From Planctomycetota bacterium (lineage in GTDB: Bacteria; Planctomycetota; Planctomycetia; Pirellulales; Thermoguttaceae), in NCBI GenBank assembly GCA_023397045.1, contig JAEWUR010000261.1, forward strand, positions 1-5,411: DNA of 5,411 nucleotides. The letters are read 5' to 3'. The notes below the pieces were generated by a model that searched no databases, was not told the origin of the DNA, and saw nothing but the letters and a program-made list of their open reading frames with translations. Both the position numbers and the translations under genes were made by a program. Shown piece by piece: positions 1-5,411 of this stretch. Numbering within the stretch: position 1 is the first letter of the stretch; each line of letters starts with the position of its first letter.

Positions 1-873
1 ATACGTCTTGACCTGATAGTCCTTCAAGTTTCGGTCGGCGGCAACCGTCGCGATCAGATCGTTGTAGATGTCATCGACCAGCGCGTTGTAGCTTTCCCGC
101 AGCGGCTCGCTCATCTCGTTGCGCGTCAGCGGTTCGGCGGCGCCTTTGTACTTGCCCATCTGCAACGCGTCAAACTGCAGCCCGAGCTTGTCGAGCAAAC
201 CCTTGAAGAACGTAACCTCGGCCCGGACGCCGGGAATCAGCAACATGCCCGACGGCGGCATCATCACCTTGTCGCATGCGGCGGCCAGCAGAAACTCGGG
301 GCTGCTCGCCGTAGTCAACTCGGCATAGACCGGCTTCTTGGCCTTTCGCAGCCGAGCGATGGCCGCCCGCAACTCGTAGATCTTCGCGCGGCCGATCGCC
401 GGATTCTCGATCTTCAGCCAAACGGCGGCAACGTTGTCGTCGGCGGCCGCGGCGTCCATGCGCTGGACCAGCTTCGCCAGCGACGGCTGCATCTCGCCGA
501 ACAGTCCGCTTGCGCTGGTGGTCTCAGGATATTCGCCCTTGATCGTCAGCAGGACGATGGCGGGCTTTTTCTCTGATGCGGCCTTGTCGGCCTTTTTCGA
601 CTTCGACGTCTTCTTAGCCTCGTCAGGCTTCGCTTCTTCCTTGGGCTGCTCGTCCTTGTTCTCATCGCCCTTGGCCTCCGCCTTCTCCTCGGCCTTCTCC
701 TCGGCCTTCTCCTCAGCCTTGGCAGCTTCGGCGGGCTGCGCTGCTTGAGCGTCCGGTTGATCGGCCGCCTGGGCGGCGACTTCCTGCGTCGGCGTTTCCG
801 GCTCGGCCTGGAGGTTGACGAGGGGCAGATGGAAAACCGCGACCGCGAGAACCACGAGAAGAAGTCGTCGCAT
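1..873 (-). CDS. sppA: Signal peptide peptidase SppA-like protease (family S49), 3' end beyond window
   Basis: Partial gene: 291 codons from the ATG at 873-871, open to the left edge. A Shine-Dalgarno AGGAA (881-885) sits 7 nt upstream and supports this start. Residues 1-23 look like a Sec signal peptide or membrane anchor (MRR, then a hydrophobic stretch, possible cleavage after LQA). Residues 24-104 are a Lys/Glu/Ala/Pro-rich linker. A folded domain starts near residue 105 (AIVLLTIKGEYPE). Residues 241-249, GKYKGAAEP, match the region of the S49 family that carries the general-base lysine (Lys209 of E. coli SppA, in YKSAVEP), making K243 the likely counterpart. The family's serine nucleophile lies in the C-terminal half of long SppA proteins, outside this window, so activity cannot be judged. 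In the known family, SppA degrades cleaved signal peptides and other membrane-associated peptides at the outer face of the inner membrane. It is co-oriented with topA, 320 bp downstream. The fold assignment is fairly secure; the long linker is unusual compared with E. coli. Confidence 0.85.
   Translation of the reverse strand, partial: MRRLLLVVLAVAVFHLPLVNLQAEPETPTQEVAAQAADQPDAQAAQPAEAAKAEEKAEEKAEEKAEAKGDENKDEQPKEEAKPDEAKKTSKSKKADKAASEKKPAIVLLTIKGEYPETTSASGLFGEMQPSLAKLVQRMDAAAADDNVAAVWLKIENPAIGRAKIYELRAAIARLRKAKKPVYAELTTASSPEFLLAAACDKVMMPPSGMLLIPGVRAEVTFFKGLLDKLGLQFDALQMGKYKGAAEPLTRNEMSEPLRESYNALVDDIYNDLIATVAADRNLKDYQVKTY
681..716 (-). repeat. 12-bp tandem repeat (three units) within the SppA linker
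   Basis: Three consecutive 12-base units (plus-strand ccttctcctcgg, ccttctcctcgg, ccttctcctcag) encode successive KAEE units in the charged linker of the SppA-like protein. The unit length is a multiple of three, so gain or loss of units keeps the frame. Such arrays can change copy number by replication slippage; that is general knowledge and variation is not shown here. Confidence 0.8.
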
Positions 874-880
874 GAGAGAG

Positions 881-886
881 TTCCTT
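881..886 (-). promoter_or_regulatory. Shine-Dalgarno of the SppA-like gene
   Basis: On the minus strand the sequence reads AAAAGGAAC followed closely by CTCTCTC and the ATG at 873-871. The AGGAA core lies 7 nt from the start codon, good spacing for ribosome binding. This is the main reason for choosing that ATG, together with the signal-peptide-like N-terminus it produces. Confidence 0.6.
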
Positions 887-938
887 TTGTGAATGGCTCA
901 ATGAAAACGAGACGATAGCACCATCGCCAATATACCTG

Positions 939-972
939 ACGCCGGCGAAAATTGGCAGTCATGCGCCGGCGT
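939..972. repeat. GC-rich inverted repeat in the SppA leader
   Basis: acgccggcg (939-947) is the exact reverse complement of cgccggcgt (964-972), with a 16-nt loop. It could form a 9-bp, mostly G/C hairpin in the 5' leader of the SppA-like mRNA, about 65 nt before the start codon. On the plus strand it is followed by only four T (972-975), and no plus-strand gene reads into it. A terminator role is therefore unlikely; a leader structure or protein-binding site is possible but unproven. Confidence 0.5.
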
Positions 973-1129
973 TTTATCGGGGGGGATCCTATTTCGTTCA
1001 GAAAACGAAACCCGTCCCTCACCGCACGTCTCTTGATGCTCAGGTAAATAATGTCGGGTGGTTCATGGCCGAAAACTCCTGTTCACCGGCCTCCCGTTGG
1101 TCGGCCTCCCGGCATTACTTTTCTGAGAC

Positions 1130-1181
1130 CTCAATAATGAAATCCTACTAGAGAATTCGCCGGCAGAAGAGAATTATTGAG
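1130..1181. repeat. AT-rich inverted repeat just downstream of the topA stop
   Basis: ctcaataat (1130-1138) is the exact reverse complement of attattgag (1173-1181), separated by 34 nt. The nearer arm begins 12 nt beyond the topA stop codon in the direction of transcription. A folded transcript would have a weak 9-bp stem with a large loop and no trailing U-tract. It is therefore not a typical intrinsic terminator, though it could act in 3'-end processing or be chance. Confidence 0.4.
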
Positions 1182-1193
1182 AAAGACGGCCCA

Positions 1194-3911
1194 TTACGCC
1201 TTTTTCTTGCGTGCAGGAGCCTTTTTCGCCGCCTTTTTGACGGTCTTTTTCGCGGCCTTCTTGGCGGTCTTCTTCGCCGACCGGGGAGCGGCCTTTTTCG
1301 GGGCCTTCTTCTTCGTCGCGCCCGACTCGGCTCGCTCTTTCAGCAAGTTCAACGCATACTCGAACGTGACCTCTTCGACCGTCACGCCGCGCGGCAATGA
1401 GGCGTTCGTTTCGCCATCGCTGACATACGGTCCGTAACGGCCTTGCATCAACCGGACCGGCTGGTTCGTGACCGGCGAAACCTCGAACGTCTTGGCCGGC
1501 TCCTTGGGACTCGCCGCGCCCCGCCGCGACTTCGGCTGTGCCAACAGATGCAACGCTTGTTCCAACGTGATGTCCAACGGCGACAACTCGGCCGGCAGCG
1601 AACGCGTTTCGTCGCCGCATTTCACGTAGGGGCCGAATCGTCCGTTGTGGGCCACCACCGGCTCGCTCGACTCCGGATGGTCGCCCAGCGTCCGAGGCAG
1701 CGACAACAACCGCACGGCGTCGTTGAGCGTCAGACTCTCCGGCTCCATGCCCTTCAACAGCGACGCGTTCTGCGGCTTCTCGCCATCCTCGCCATCGCCG
1801 CGCTGAACATAAGGGCCAAAACGCCCGATCTTGACGAACACCGGCTTGTGCGTGTCCGGGCAGATGCCAAGCGGCTCGTCGCCTTGCTGCGCTTTGTCGA
1901 GCATCTCGACGGCCATGTCGAGCGTCAACTCGTCGGGCGCCAGCTTGTCGGGCAGGCTCGCGCGACGATCGCCCTGTTCGAGAAACGGTCCGAAACGCCC
2001 GACGCGAACGAAAATCTCGCCCGCCCGATCGCCTTCGCCCTCGGGCTTGCCGATCGAAATGCTGCACACGCTTCGAGCGTCGATCTCGTTGACCTTGTCG
2101 GTAAGAAGCTGCTTGAGCCCCGGATGCCCGTCGCCAAAATAAAAACCCCGAAGATAGTCGACGTAATTCATCTCGCCGCGACTGATCGCGTCGAGTTCGT
2201 CTTCCATCTCGGCGGTGAATTGGTAATCGACCAGTTCGGGCAGATGCTCGGCCAGAAGCTGCGAGACCGCAAACGCCGTCCATGTGGGCACCAACACGTT
2301 GCCTCGCTTGGCCTTGAACACATACTCGCGCGCCAGAATCGTATCGATGATCGAGGCGTAGGTGCTCGGCCGGCCGATGCCCATCTCTTCCAGCGCTCGA
2401 GTCAGCGCCGCTTCGCTGTATCGATTCGGCGGCTGCGTCGTGTGGCTCTTCGGCTCGACGGCAACGCATCGGAGCGACTCGCCCACCGAGACCGACGGCA
2501 AAACCGTCTCGCGATCGGCCAACTCCGACTCCGGATCGTCCGAACCTTCGACATACGCCCGAAGATATCCGGGAAACTCGATCGTCTTGCCCGAGGCCTG
2601 GAACAGCGCATCGTCGGCCTGGACCGTGATCGTCAGCCGGCGACCACGCGCATCGGTCATCTGGCTGGCAATCGTCCGTTTCCAGATCAGATCGTACAGC
2701 TTGAACTCGTCGGGGCTAAGCCGGTTACGAATCGTCTCGGGCAGATCGAACGGATGACCGGCCGGGCGGATGGCTTCGTGGGCCTCTTGGGCATTCTTGA
2801 CTTTCGTCTGATAGTAGCGCGGCGACGACGGCAGGTACTGGTCGCCATATTGCGACGCCACGAGTTTTCGCGCCGCATCGATCGCAACCGACGCCAAATT
2901 GGTCGAGTCGGTACGCATATAAGTTATGTGGCCGTTTTCGTACAGCGCCTGCGCCACTTGCATCGTGTGCCGGGCCGTGAAACCGTATTTTCGGTTCGCT
3001 TCCTGCTGCAACGTGCTGGTCGTAAACGGCGGATATGGCCGGGTCGTGTACGGCTTGTCCTCCAAGTTCGCCACACGGCACGGCTGGCCGGCGATCTTGG
3101 CCAACAATTCGCGTGCCTGGCGCTCGTCCATCAACAACAAGCCGGGATCCTTCAGCTTGCCGGTCGAAGAATCGAAATCGCGGCTGGCCGGAACGCGACG
3201 GCCGCCAACCGACGTAAGCTCCGCCTGGAACGAAGGACCGCCGTTTTGCGACTTCGCAAACGTGCCAAGCAAATCCCAATAGGTGGCCGCGACGAACGCC
3301 ATGCGCTGCTTCTCGCGCTCGACGATCAGACGCACCGCAACGCTTTGGACACGGCCCGCCGACAGACGCGGCCGCACCTTGCGCCAGAGCAACGGAGAAA
3401 CGTCGTAGCCATAGAGCCGGTCGACGATGCGGCGGACCTCCTGCGCACGAACGAGGTTGTCGTCGATCTGCCGAGGGTTTTTCAACGCCTCGCGAATCGC
3501 TTCCTCGGTGATTTCGTGGAAGACCAGCCGCCAAACCGGAACCTTCGGCCGAAGAACTTCGAACAAATGCCAACTGATGGCCTCTCCCTCGCGGTCTTCG
3601 TCCGTCGCCAGATAGACGTCCTTGGCGTCTTTCATGAGCGCCTTCAATTTGCGCACCTGTTGAGTCTTCTCGCGGGGAATCACATAGACCGGCTCGAAGT
3701 CGCTGTTGACGTTGACGCCGAGGTAGGCCCATTCCTCCTTCTTGAACTCTTCGGGAACTTCTTTGGCTCCCTGCGGCAGATCGCGAATATGGCCAATGCT
3801 CGCTTCGATGGTGTAGCCGCGCCCGAGGATCTTGCCGATCGTTCGCGCCTTTGCAGGCGACTCGACGATGACCAATGAGGTTCCGGCTTCGGCTTGGTTT
3901 TTTTTAGCCAT
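1194..3911 (-). CDS. topA: DNA topoisomerase I (type IA), with GRFGPY repeats and Lys/Ala tail
   Basis: Complete gene of 905 residues for the cytoplasmic enzyme that relaxes negative supercoils by transient single-strand cleavage. The Toprim domain is at about 12-135, with E17 (VIVESPAKA) and the acidic triad D104, D106, E108 in TDEDREGEAISWH. SAGRVQS is at 184-190. The catalytic tyrosine is Y331 in HITYMRTDS, followed by R333. EAHEAIRP (376-383) and GIGRPSTYAS (511-520) are further family motifs. From about 630 to 860 there are four C-terminal repeats centred on GRFGPF (638-643), GRFGPY (696-701), GRFGPY (757-762) and GRYGPY (824-829). Only five scattered cysteines are present, so the Cys4 zinc fingers of E. 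coli TopA are absent. Residues 866-905 are a basic tail with 18 Lys and 12 Ala. The ATG at 3911-3909 gives the expected short N-terminus before the Toprim strand; its Shine-Dalgarno is weak (GAAAAGACAAC). The gene is divergent from the folding-factor gene and upstream of the SppA-like gene. Function is very secure. Confidence 0.98.
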   Translation of the reverse strand: MAKKNQAEAGTSLVIVESPAKARTIGKILGRGYTIEASIGHIRDLPQGAKEVPEEFKKEEWAYLGVNVNSDFEPVYVIPREKTQQVRKLKALMKDAKDVYLATDEDREGEAISWHLFEVLRPKVPVWRLVFHEITEEAIREALKNPRQIDDNLVRAQEVRRIVDRLYGYDVSPLLWRKVRPRLSAGRVQSVAVRLIVEREKQRMAFVAATYWDLLGTFAKSQNGGPSFQAELTSVGGRRVPASRDFDSSTGKLKDPGLLLMDERQARELLAKIAGQPCRVANLEDKPYTTRPYPPFTTSTLQQEANRKYGFTARHTMQVAQALYENGHITYMRTDSTNLASVAIDAARKLVASQYGDQYLPSSPRYYQTKVKNAQEAHEAIRPAGHPFDLPETIRNRLSPDEFKLYDLIWKRTIASQMTDARGRRLTITVQADDALFQASGKTIEFPGYLRAYVEGSDDPESELADRETVLPSVSVGESLRCVAVEPKSHTTQPPNRYSEAALTRALEEMGIGRPSTYASIIDTILAREYVFKAKRGNVLVPTWTAFAVSQLLAEHLPELVDYQFTAEMEDELDAISRGEMNYVDYLRGFYFGDGHPGLKQLLTDKVNEIDARSVCSISIGKPEGEGDRAGEIFVRVGRFGPFLEQGDRRASLPDKLAPDELTLDMAVEMLDKAQQGDEPLGICPDTHKPVFVKIGRFGPYVQRGDGEDGEKPQNASLLKGMEPESLTLNDAVRLLSLPRTLGDHPESSEPVVAHNGRFGPYVKCGDETRSLPAELSPLDITLEQALHLLAQPKSRRGAASPKEPAKTFEVSPVTNQPVRLMQGRYGPYVSDGETNASLPRGVTVEEVTFEYALNLLKERAESGATKKKAPKKAAPRSAKKTAKKAAKKTVKKAAKKAPARKKKA
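1215..1274 (-). repeat. Region encoding five KKxx tetrads in the TopA tail
   Basis: Codons 880-899 of topA encode five consecutive tetrapeptides: KKTA, KKAA, KKTV, KKAA, KKAP. They sit inside a 40-residue Lys/Ala-rich tail. The pattern resembles histone H1-like bacterial tails and the lysine-repeat tails described on some actinobacterial TopA proteins, which bind DNA. A similar role here is inference from composition. Confidence 0.75.
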
Positions 3912-3966
3912 GTTGTCTTTTCGGCAATCTGCTTAATATGCGTCAACCAGGGTGACGGAATCTCGG

Positions 3967-3994
3967 ATTGTATCGGCTCCTGGGAACCATGCAA
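3967..3994 (-). promoter_or_regulatory. Candidate sigma70-type promoter for topA
   Basis: On the minus strand, TTGCAT (3994-3989) is separated by 16 nt from TACAAT (3972-3967). The -10 element matches TATAAT at five of six positions; the -35 element matches TTGACA only in its TTG. Transcription would start near 3960 and give a leader of about 50 nt before the topA ATG. It is the best match I found by eye between the divergent genes, but no experiment or scan backs it. Confidence 0.4.
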
Positions 3995-4232
3995 GCGACG
4001 GCGAATTGGCATTGCATTTGTCCACAACCCATTTAGAATTGCTGGATTACGATGGATGATGGTAAAAGGCTAACCATTACTCCCCCGGAGGCCGGTTTGT
4101 CAAGCCGAGTTTCCCGCCCTTGGGCGTTCTGGAGAGCCGTCGCCCGGCAATCGAACAACCATAGGCCGCAGATTTATAGGAAACCCGTCCTTCGGCGACC
4201 TTTTTTCTAAAACGATACCAAAACCCCTCTAC

Positions 4233-4238
4233 GGAAGG
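4233..4238 (+). promoter_or_regulatory. Shine-Dalgarno of the SurA/PpiD-like gene
   Basis: GGAAGG lies 10 nt before the ATG at 4249-4251. The spacing is slightly long but usable. It supports this start over the internal ATG codons further on, which would remove the short basic N-terminus that precedes the membrane segment. Confidence 0.6.
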
Positions 4239-4248
4239 ATTAAACGCG

Positions 4249-5411
4249 ATGGCTAGCCCGTTTGCGGTATTTCGCAGGAATCAGAAGACGATGTTCGCCG
4301 TGCTCGGCGTGATGGTCATGTTCGCCTTCGTGTTTCTTCCGATCCTCGGCGACAACTTGGGCATGCGCGAGCCTGGACCGGCGAACGCGGTCGTGGTGAA
4401 GTCGTCGCAGTTCGGCGATCTGAAGGAATCGCAGATCCACGGTCTGCTGACCGAGCATCGCCGGGTGTTGGCCGTTTTGACCGACCTGGGACAATTGGCA
4501 GGCTTCCCGCCCGCCATGGCCGGCCGAATCGTGGAAAACACCTTCCGACCCGCGACGGAAAAAGAAGTCGTGACGATCTGGCTTCTCGCCCGACATGCGT
4601 CAAAGATGGGCATGGTCGTCAGTGACGACGCCGTGAAGGCGTTTCTCAAGATGTGGACTCGCGATTCGGTCAAGTCGGCCGACCTGTTGGGCATACTGAA
4701 ACGTTCGGGATTCACCGTCGTTCAGTTCTTCAAGGCGATGCGTGACGAACTGATGGCCCAGCAGCTTCGCCAGATGTTTCTGGTGAGCCTCGAAGGCGTG
4801 ACGCCCTCCGAGCGCTGGGATTATTTCAATCGGGTGAAGAAAATGGCGACGATCAAAGCGGCGGCCCTCGACGTCGCGGCCTTCACCGATCAAGTCGAAG
4901 ACCCGACCGACGAGCAGTTGAAGGAATTCTTCGAGCAATACAAAGATGCGTACGCCCGTCCCGACTCGTCCGAGCCGGGATTCCGCGAACCCCAGAAGGT
5001 CGCGTTGCAATGGTTCAAAGCGGACCAGCAGAAGTTTCTTGACGCGGTGACGGACGAAGAGATCCAACAGCGTTACGAGAAGAACAAGGCGACCTATCAG
5101 GAGATGGAGAAGAAGCTCGAAGAGGCCAAGGCGAAGCAGGCCGAGGAGGAAGCCAAGGCCAAACAAGCTGCGGAAGCCGACAAGGAAACGCCCGCCGAGC
5201 CCGCGAAGGAAGAAGCGAAGCCCGACGAAGTCCAGAACGATGAACCGAAAGAAGGCGAAGTGAAGGAAGAGCCGAAGCAAGAAACGCCGGCCGCCGAGGA
5301 ACCGAAGAAGCCGGAAGAAGAGAACAAGGACTCGTCGAGCGTCAAACAATCGTCGCCGTTCAAGCTGGTCTCGATGCTGCAGGAAGAAAAGCCGGCCGAA
5401 GAGGCTAAACC
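4249..5411 (+). CDS. Membrane-anchored SurA/PpiD-like periplasmic folding factor, 3' end beyond window
   Basis: Partial gene: 387 complete codons, open at the right edge. A short basic N-terminus (FRRNQK, residues 8-13) precedes one transmembrane segment (about 15-33), the PpiD-like arrangement of a cytoplasmic N-terminus and a periplasmic body. Residues about 105-177 look like a SurA/PpiD N-terminal chaperone domain, with GMVVSDDAVKAFL at 121-133 and a helical FFKAMRDELMAQQL at 160-173. Two similar motifs follow: PTDEQLKEFFEQYKDAY (219-235) and VTDEEIQQRYEKNKATY (267-283). Each resembles the linker that precedes the parvulin domain in PpiD. From about 284 to 364 there is a Glu/Lys/Ala/Pro-rich low-complexity insert, then SSPFKLVSML. 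No parvulin PPIase motif is visible in the window, so isomerase activity cannot be claimed. The known family assists folding of secreted and outer-membrane proteins. Assignment to the SurA_N/PpiD-like group is by motif resemblance; the gene could be a chaperone without PPIase activity. Confidence 0.7.
   Translation, partial: MASPFAVFRRNQKTMFAVLGVMVMFAFVFLPILGDNLGMREPGPANAVVVKSSQFGDLKESQIHGLLTEHRRVLAVLTDLGQLAGFPPAMAGRIVENTFRPATEKEVVTIWLLARHASKMGMVVSDDAVKAFLKMWTRDSVKSADLLGILKRSGFTVVQFFKAMRDELMAQQLRQMFLVSLEGVTPSERWDYFNRVKKMATIKAAALDVAAFTDQVEDPTDEQLKEFFEQYKDAYARPDSSEPGFREPQKVALQWFKADQQKFLDAVTDEEIQQRYEKNKATYQEMEKKLEEAKAKQAEEEAKAKQAAEADKETPAEPAKEEAKPDEVQNDEPKEGEVKEEPKQETPAAEEPKKPEEENKDSSSVKQSSPFKLVSMLQEEKPAEEAK
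5098..5340 (+). other. Low-complexity Glu/Lys/Ala/Pro-rich coding segment
   Basis: This purine-rich stretch encodes roughly residues 284-364 of the SurA/PpiD-like protein. It begins as a likely charged helix (EMEKKLEEAKAKQAEEEAK) and continues as a disordered E/K/P-rich stretch. It probably forms an extended spacer between the N-terminal chaperone part and whatever follows. Its antisense strand reads as an artificially hydrophobic open frame. Confidence 0.7.

Larger units (their letters stand above)
874..1193. other. Intergenic region between topA and the SppA-like gene
   Basis: About 320 bases with no supportable gene. It contains the SppA ribosome binding site and a 9-bp GC-rich inverted repeat (939-947 with 964-972). 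There is also a 7-bp inverted repeat (992-998 with 1004-1010), a run of seven G (979-985), a 10-bp direct repeat cggcctcccg (1087-1096 and 1102-1111), and a 9-bp AT-rich inverted repeat (1130-1138 with 1173-1181). None of the hairpins is followed by a T-run in the direction of topA transcription, so I cannot name a topA terminator. A TATATT on the minus strand (929-934) could be a -10 element for the SppA gene, but no good -35 element lies at the right distance. Confidence 0.6.
3912..4248. other. Divergent intergenic region between topA and the folding-factor gene
   Basis: About 337 bases with no supportable gene. It holds the candidate topA promoter and the ribosome binding site of the plus-strand gene. 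A short hairpin-capable cgccc-tt-gggcg lies at 4115-4126 and a run of six T at 4201-4206. I could not find a convincing -35/-10 pair for the plus-strand gene; the closest -10-like strings are TTTATA or TATAGG around 4173-4180, with poor -35 partners. The lower GC content compared with the flanking genes fits a regulatory spacer. Confidence 0.6.

Noticed and set aside
939..975. GC-rich hairpin followed by TTTT as a possible intrinsic terminator
   Set aside because: The T-run lies on the plus-strand side and no plus-strand gene runs into it. For minus-strand transcription no U-tract follows, and it sits just upstream of the SppA-like gene.
546..1022. Open frame of about 158 codons on the minus strand starting in the intergenic region
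   Set aside because: It overlaps the SppA-like gene in another frame, and its Arg/Pro/Ser-rich sequence comes from out-of-frame reading of the charged linker.
1040..1080. Eight-codon minus-strand ORF (MNHPTLFT) at 1066-1040 with AGGAG nine bases upstream, a possible leader peptide
   Set aside because: Very short ORFs with a chance purine-rich upstream word are common. It lacks a run of regulatory codons and no attenuator-like hairpin pair with a U-tract follows.
1174..2469. Open frame of about 431 codons on the minus strand within topA
   Set aside because: Same-strand alternative frame of topA; Arg/Ala/Gly-rich with no domain signature, while the topA frame has conserved repeats throughout this stretch.
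1443..3878. Open reading frame of about 811 codons on the plus strand, antisense to topA
   Set aside because: It lies entirely opposite the highly conserved topA gene, its composition (Arg, Leu, His, Gln rich) is that expected from the antisense of GC-rich codons, and it shows no recognisable domain. A long shadow frame.
4031..4062. Short repeats such as gaattg and gatgga/gatgatgg in the divergent region
   Set aside because: Too short and irregular to be distinguished from chance; no array or iteron-like spacing.
4115..4126. Hairpin cgccc-tt-gggcg in the divergent spacer
   Set aside because: Only five base pairs with a two-base loop and no T-run; common by chance in GC-rich DNA.
4186..4206. 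T6 run after a possible small GTC...GAC stem, resembling a terminator
   Set aside because: The stem is only three pairs with a mismatch inside, and no upstream plus-strand gene exists to terminate.
4600..5349. Open frame of about 249 codons on the minus strand with many Leu/Phe/Arg, resembling a membrane protein
   Set aside because: It is the antisense of the Glu/Lys codons of the PpiD-like insert (GAA/GAG/AAG read as TTC/CTC/CTT), which gives artificial hydrophobicity.

Overview
The window looks like ordinary chromosomal sequence from a GC-rich bacterium, most likely a planctomycete (Pirellulales-like). This is inferred from three things: the zinc-finger-free TopA with GRFGPY repeats, a membrane-anchored SurA/PpiD-like protein with the N-terminus MASPFAVFRRNQK, and generally modest Shine-Dalgarno signals. 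The taxonomic call comes from recall of protein families, not from a search.

Layout. Bases 1-873 (minus strand) hold the 5' part of a gene for a signal peptide peptidase SppA-like (peptidase family S49) protein. It is cut off by the left window edge. An intergenic stretch of about 320 bp (874-1193) follows, with several short inverted and direct repeats but no convincing gene. Bases 1194-3911 (minus) hold a complete topA for DNA topoisomerase I, 905 residues. All type IA catalytic motifs are present, and the C-terminus consists of four GRFGPY-type repeats plus a lysine/alanine tail in place of zinc fingers. A divergent intergenic region of about 337 bp (3912-4248) carries a plausible sigma70-like promoter for topA. 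From 4249 to the right edge (plus strand) runs the 5' part of a gene for a membrane-anchored SurA/PpiD-type periplasmic folding factor, cut off before any parvulin domain.

How the genes relate. topA controls supercoiling. The two flanking genes are both predicted envelope protein quality-control functions, one a membrane-associated protease and the other a chaperone/PPIase-like factor. topA and the SppA gene are co-oriented, but the 320-bp gap leaves it open whether they are co-transcribed. The folding-factor gene is divergent from topA. All three proteins carry long charged low-complexity segments: an E/K/A linker in SppA, a K/A tail in TopA, and an E/K/P insert in the folding factor.

I found no mobile element, CRISPR array, RNA gene or defence-like cassette, and nothing I would call a new system. 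The findings below are modest observations.
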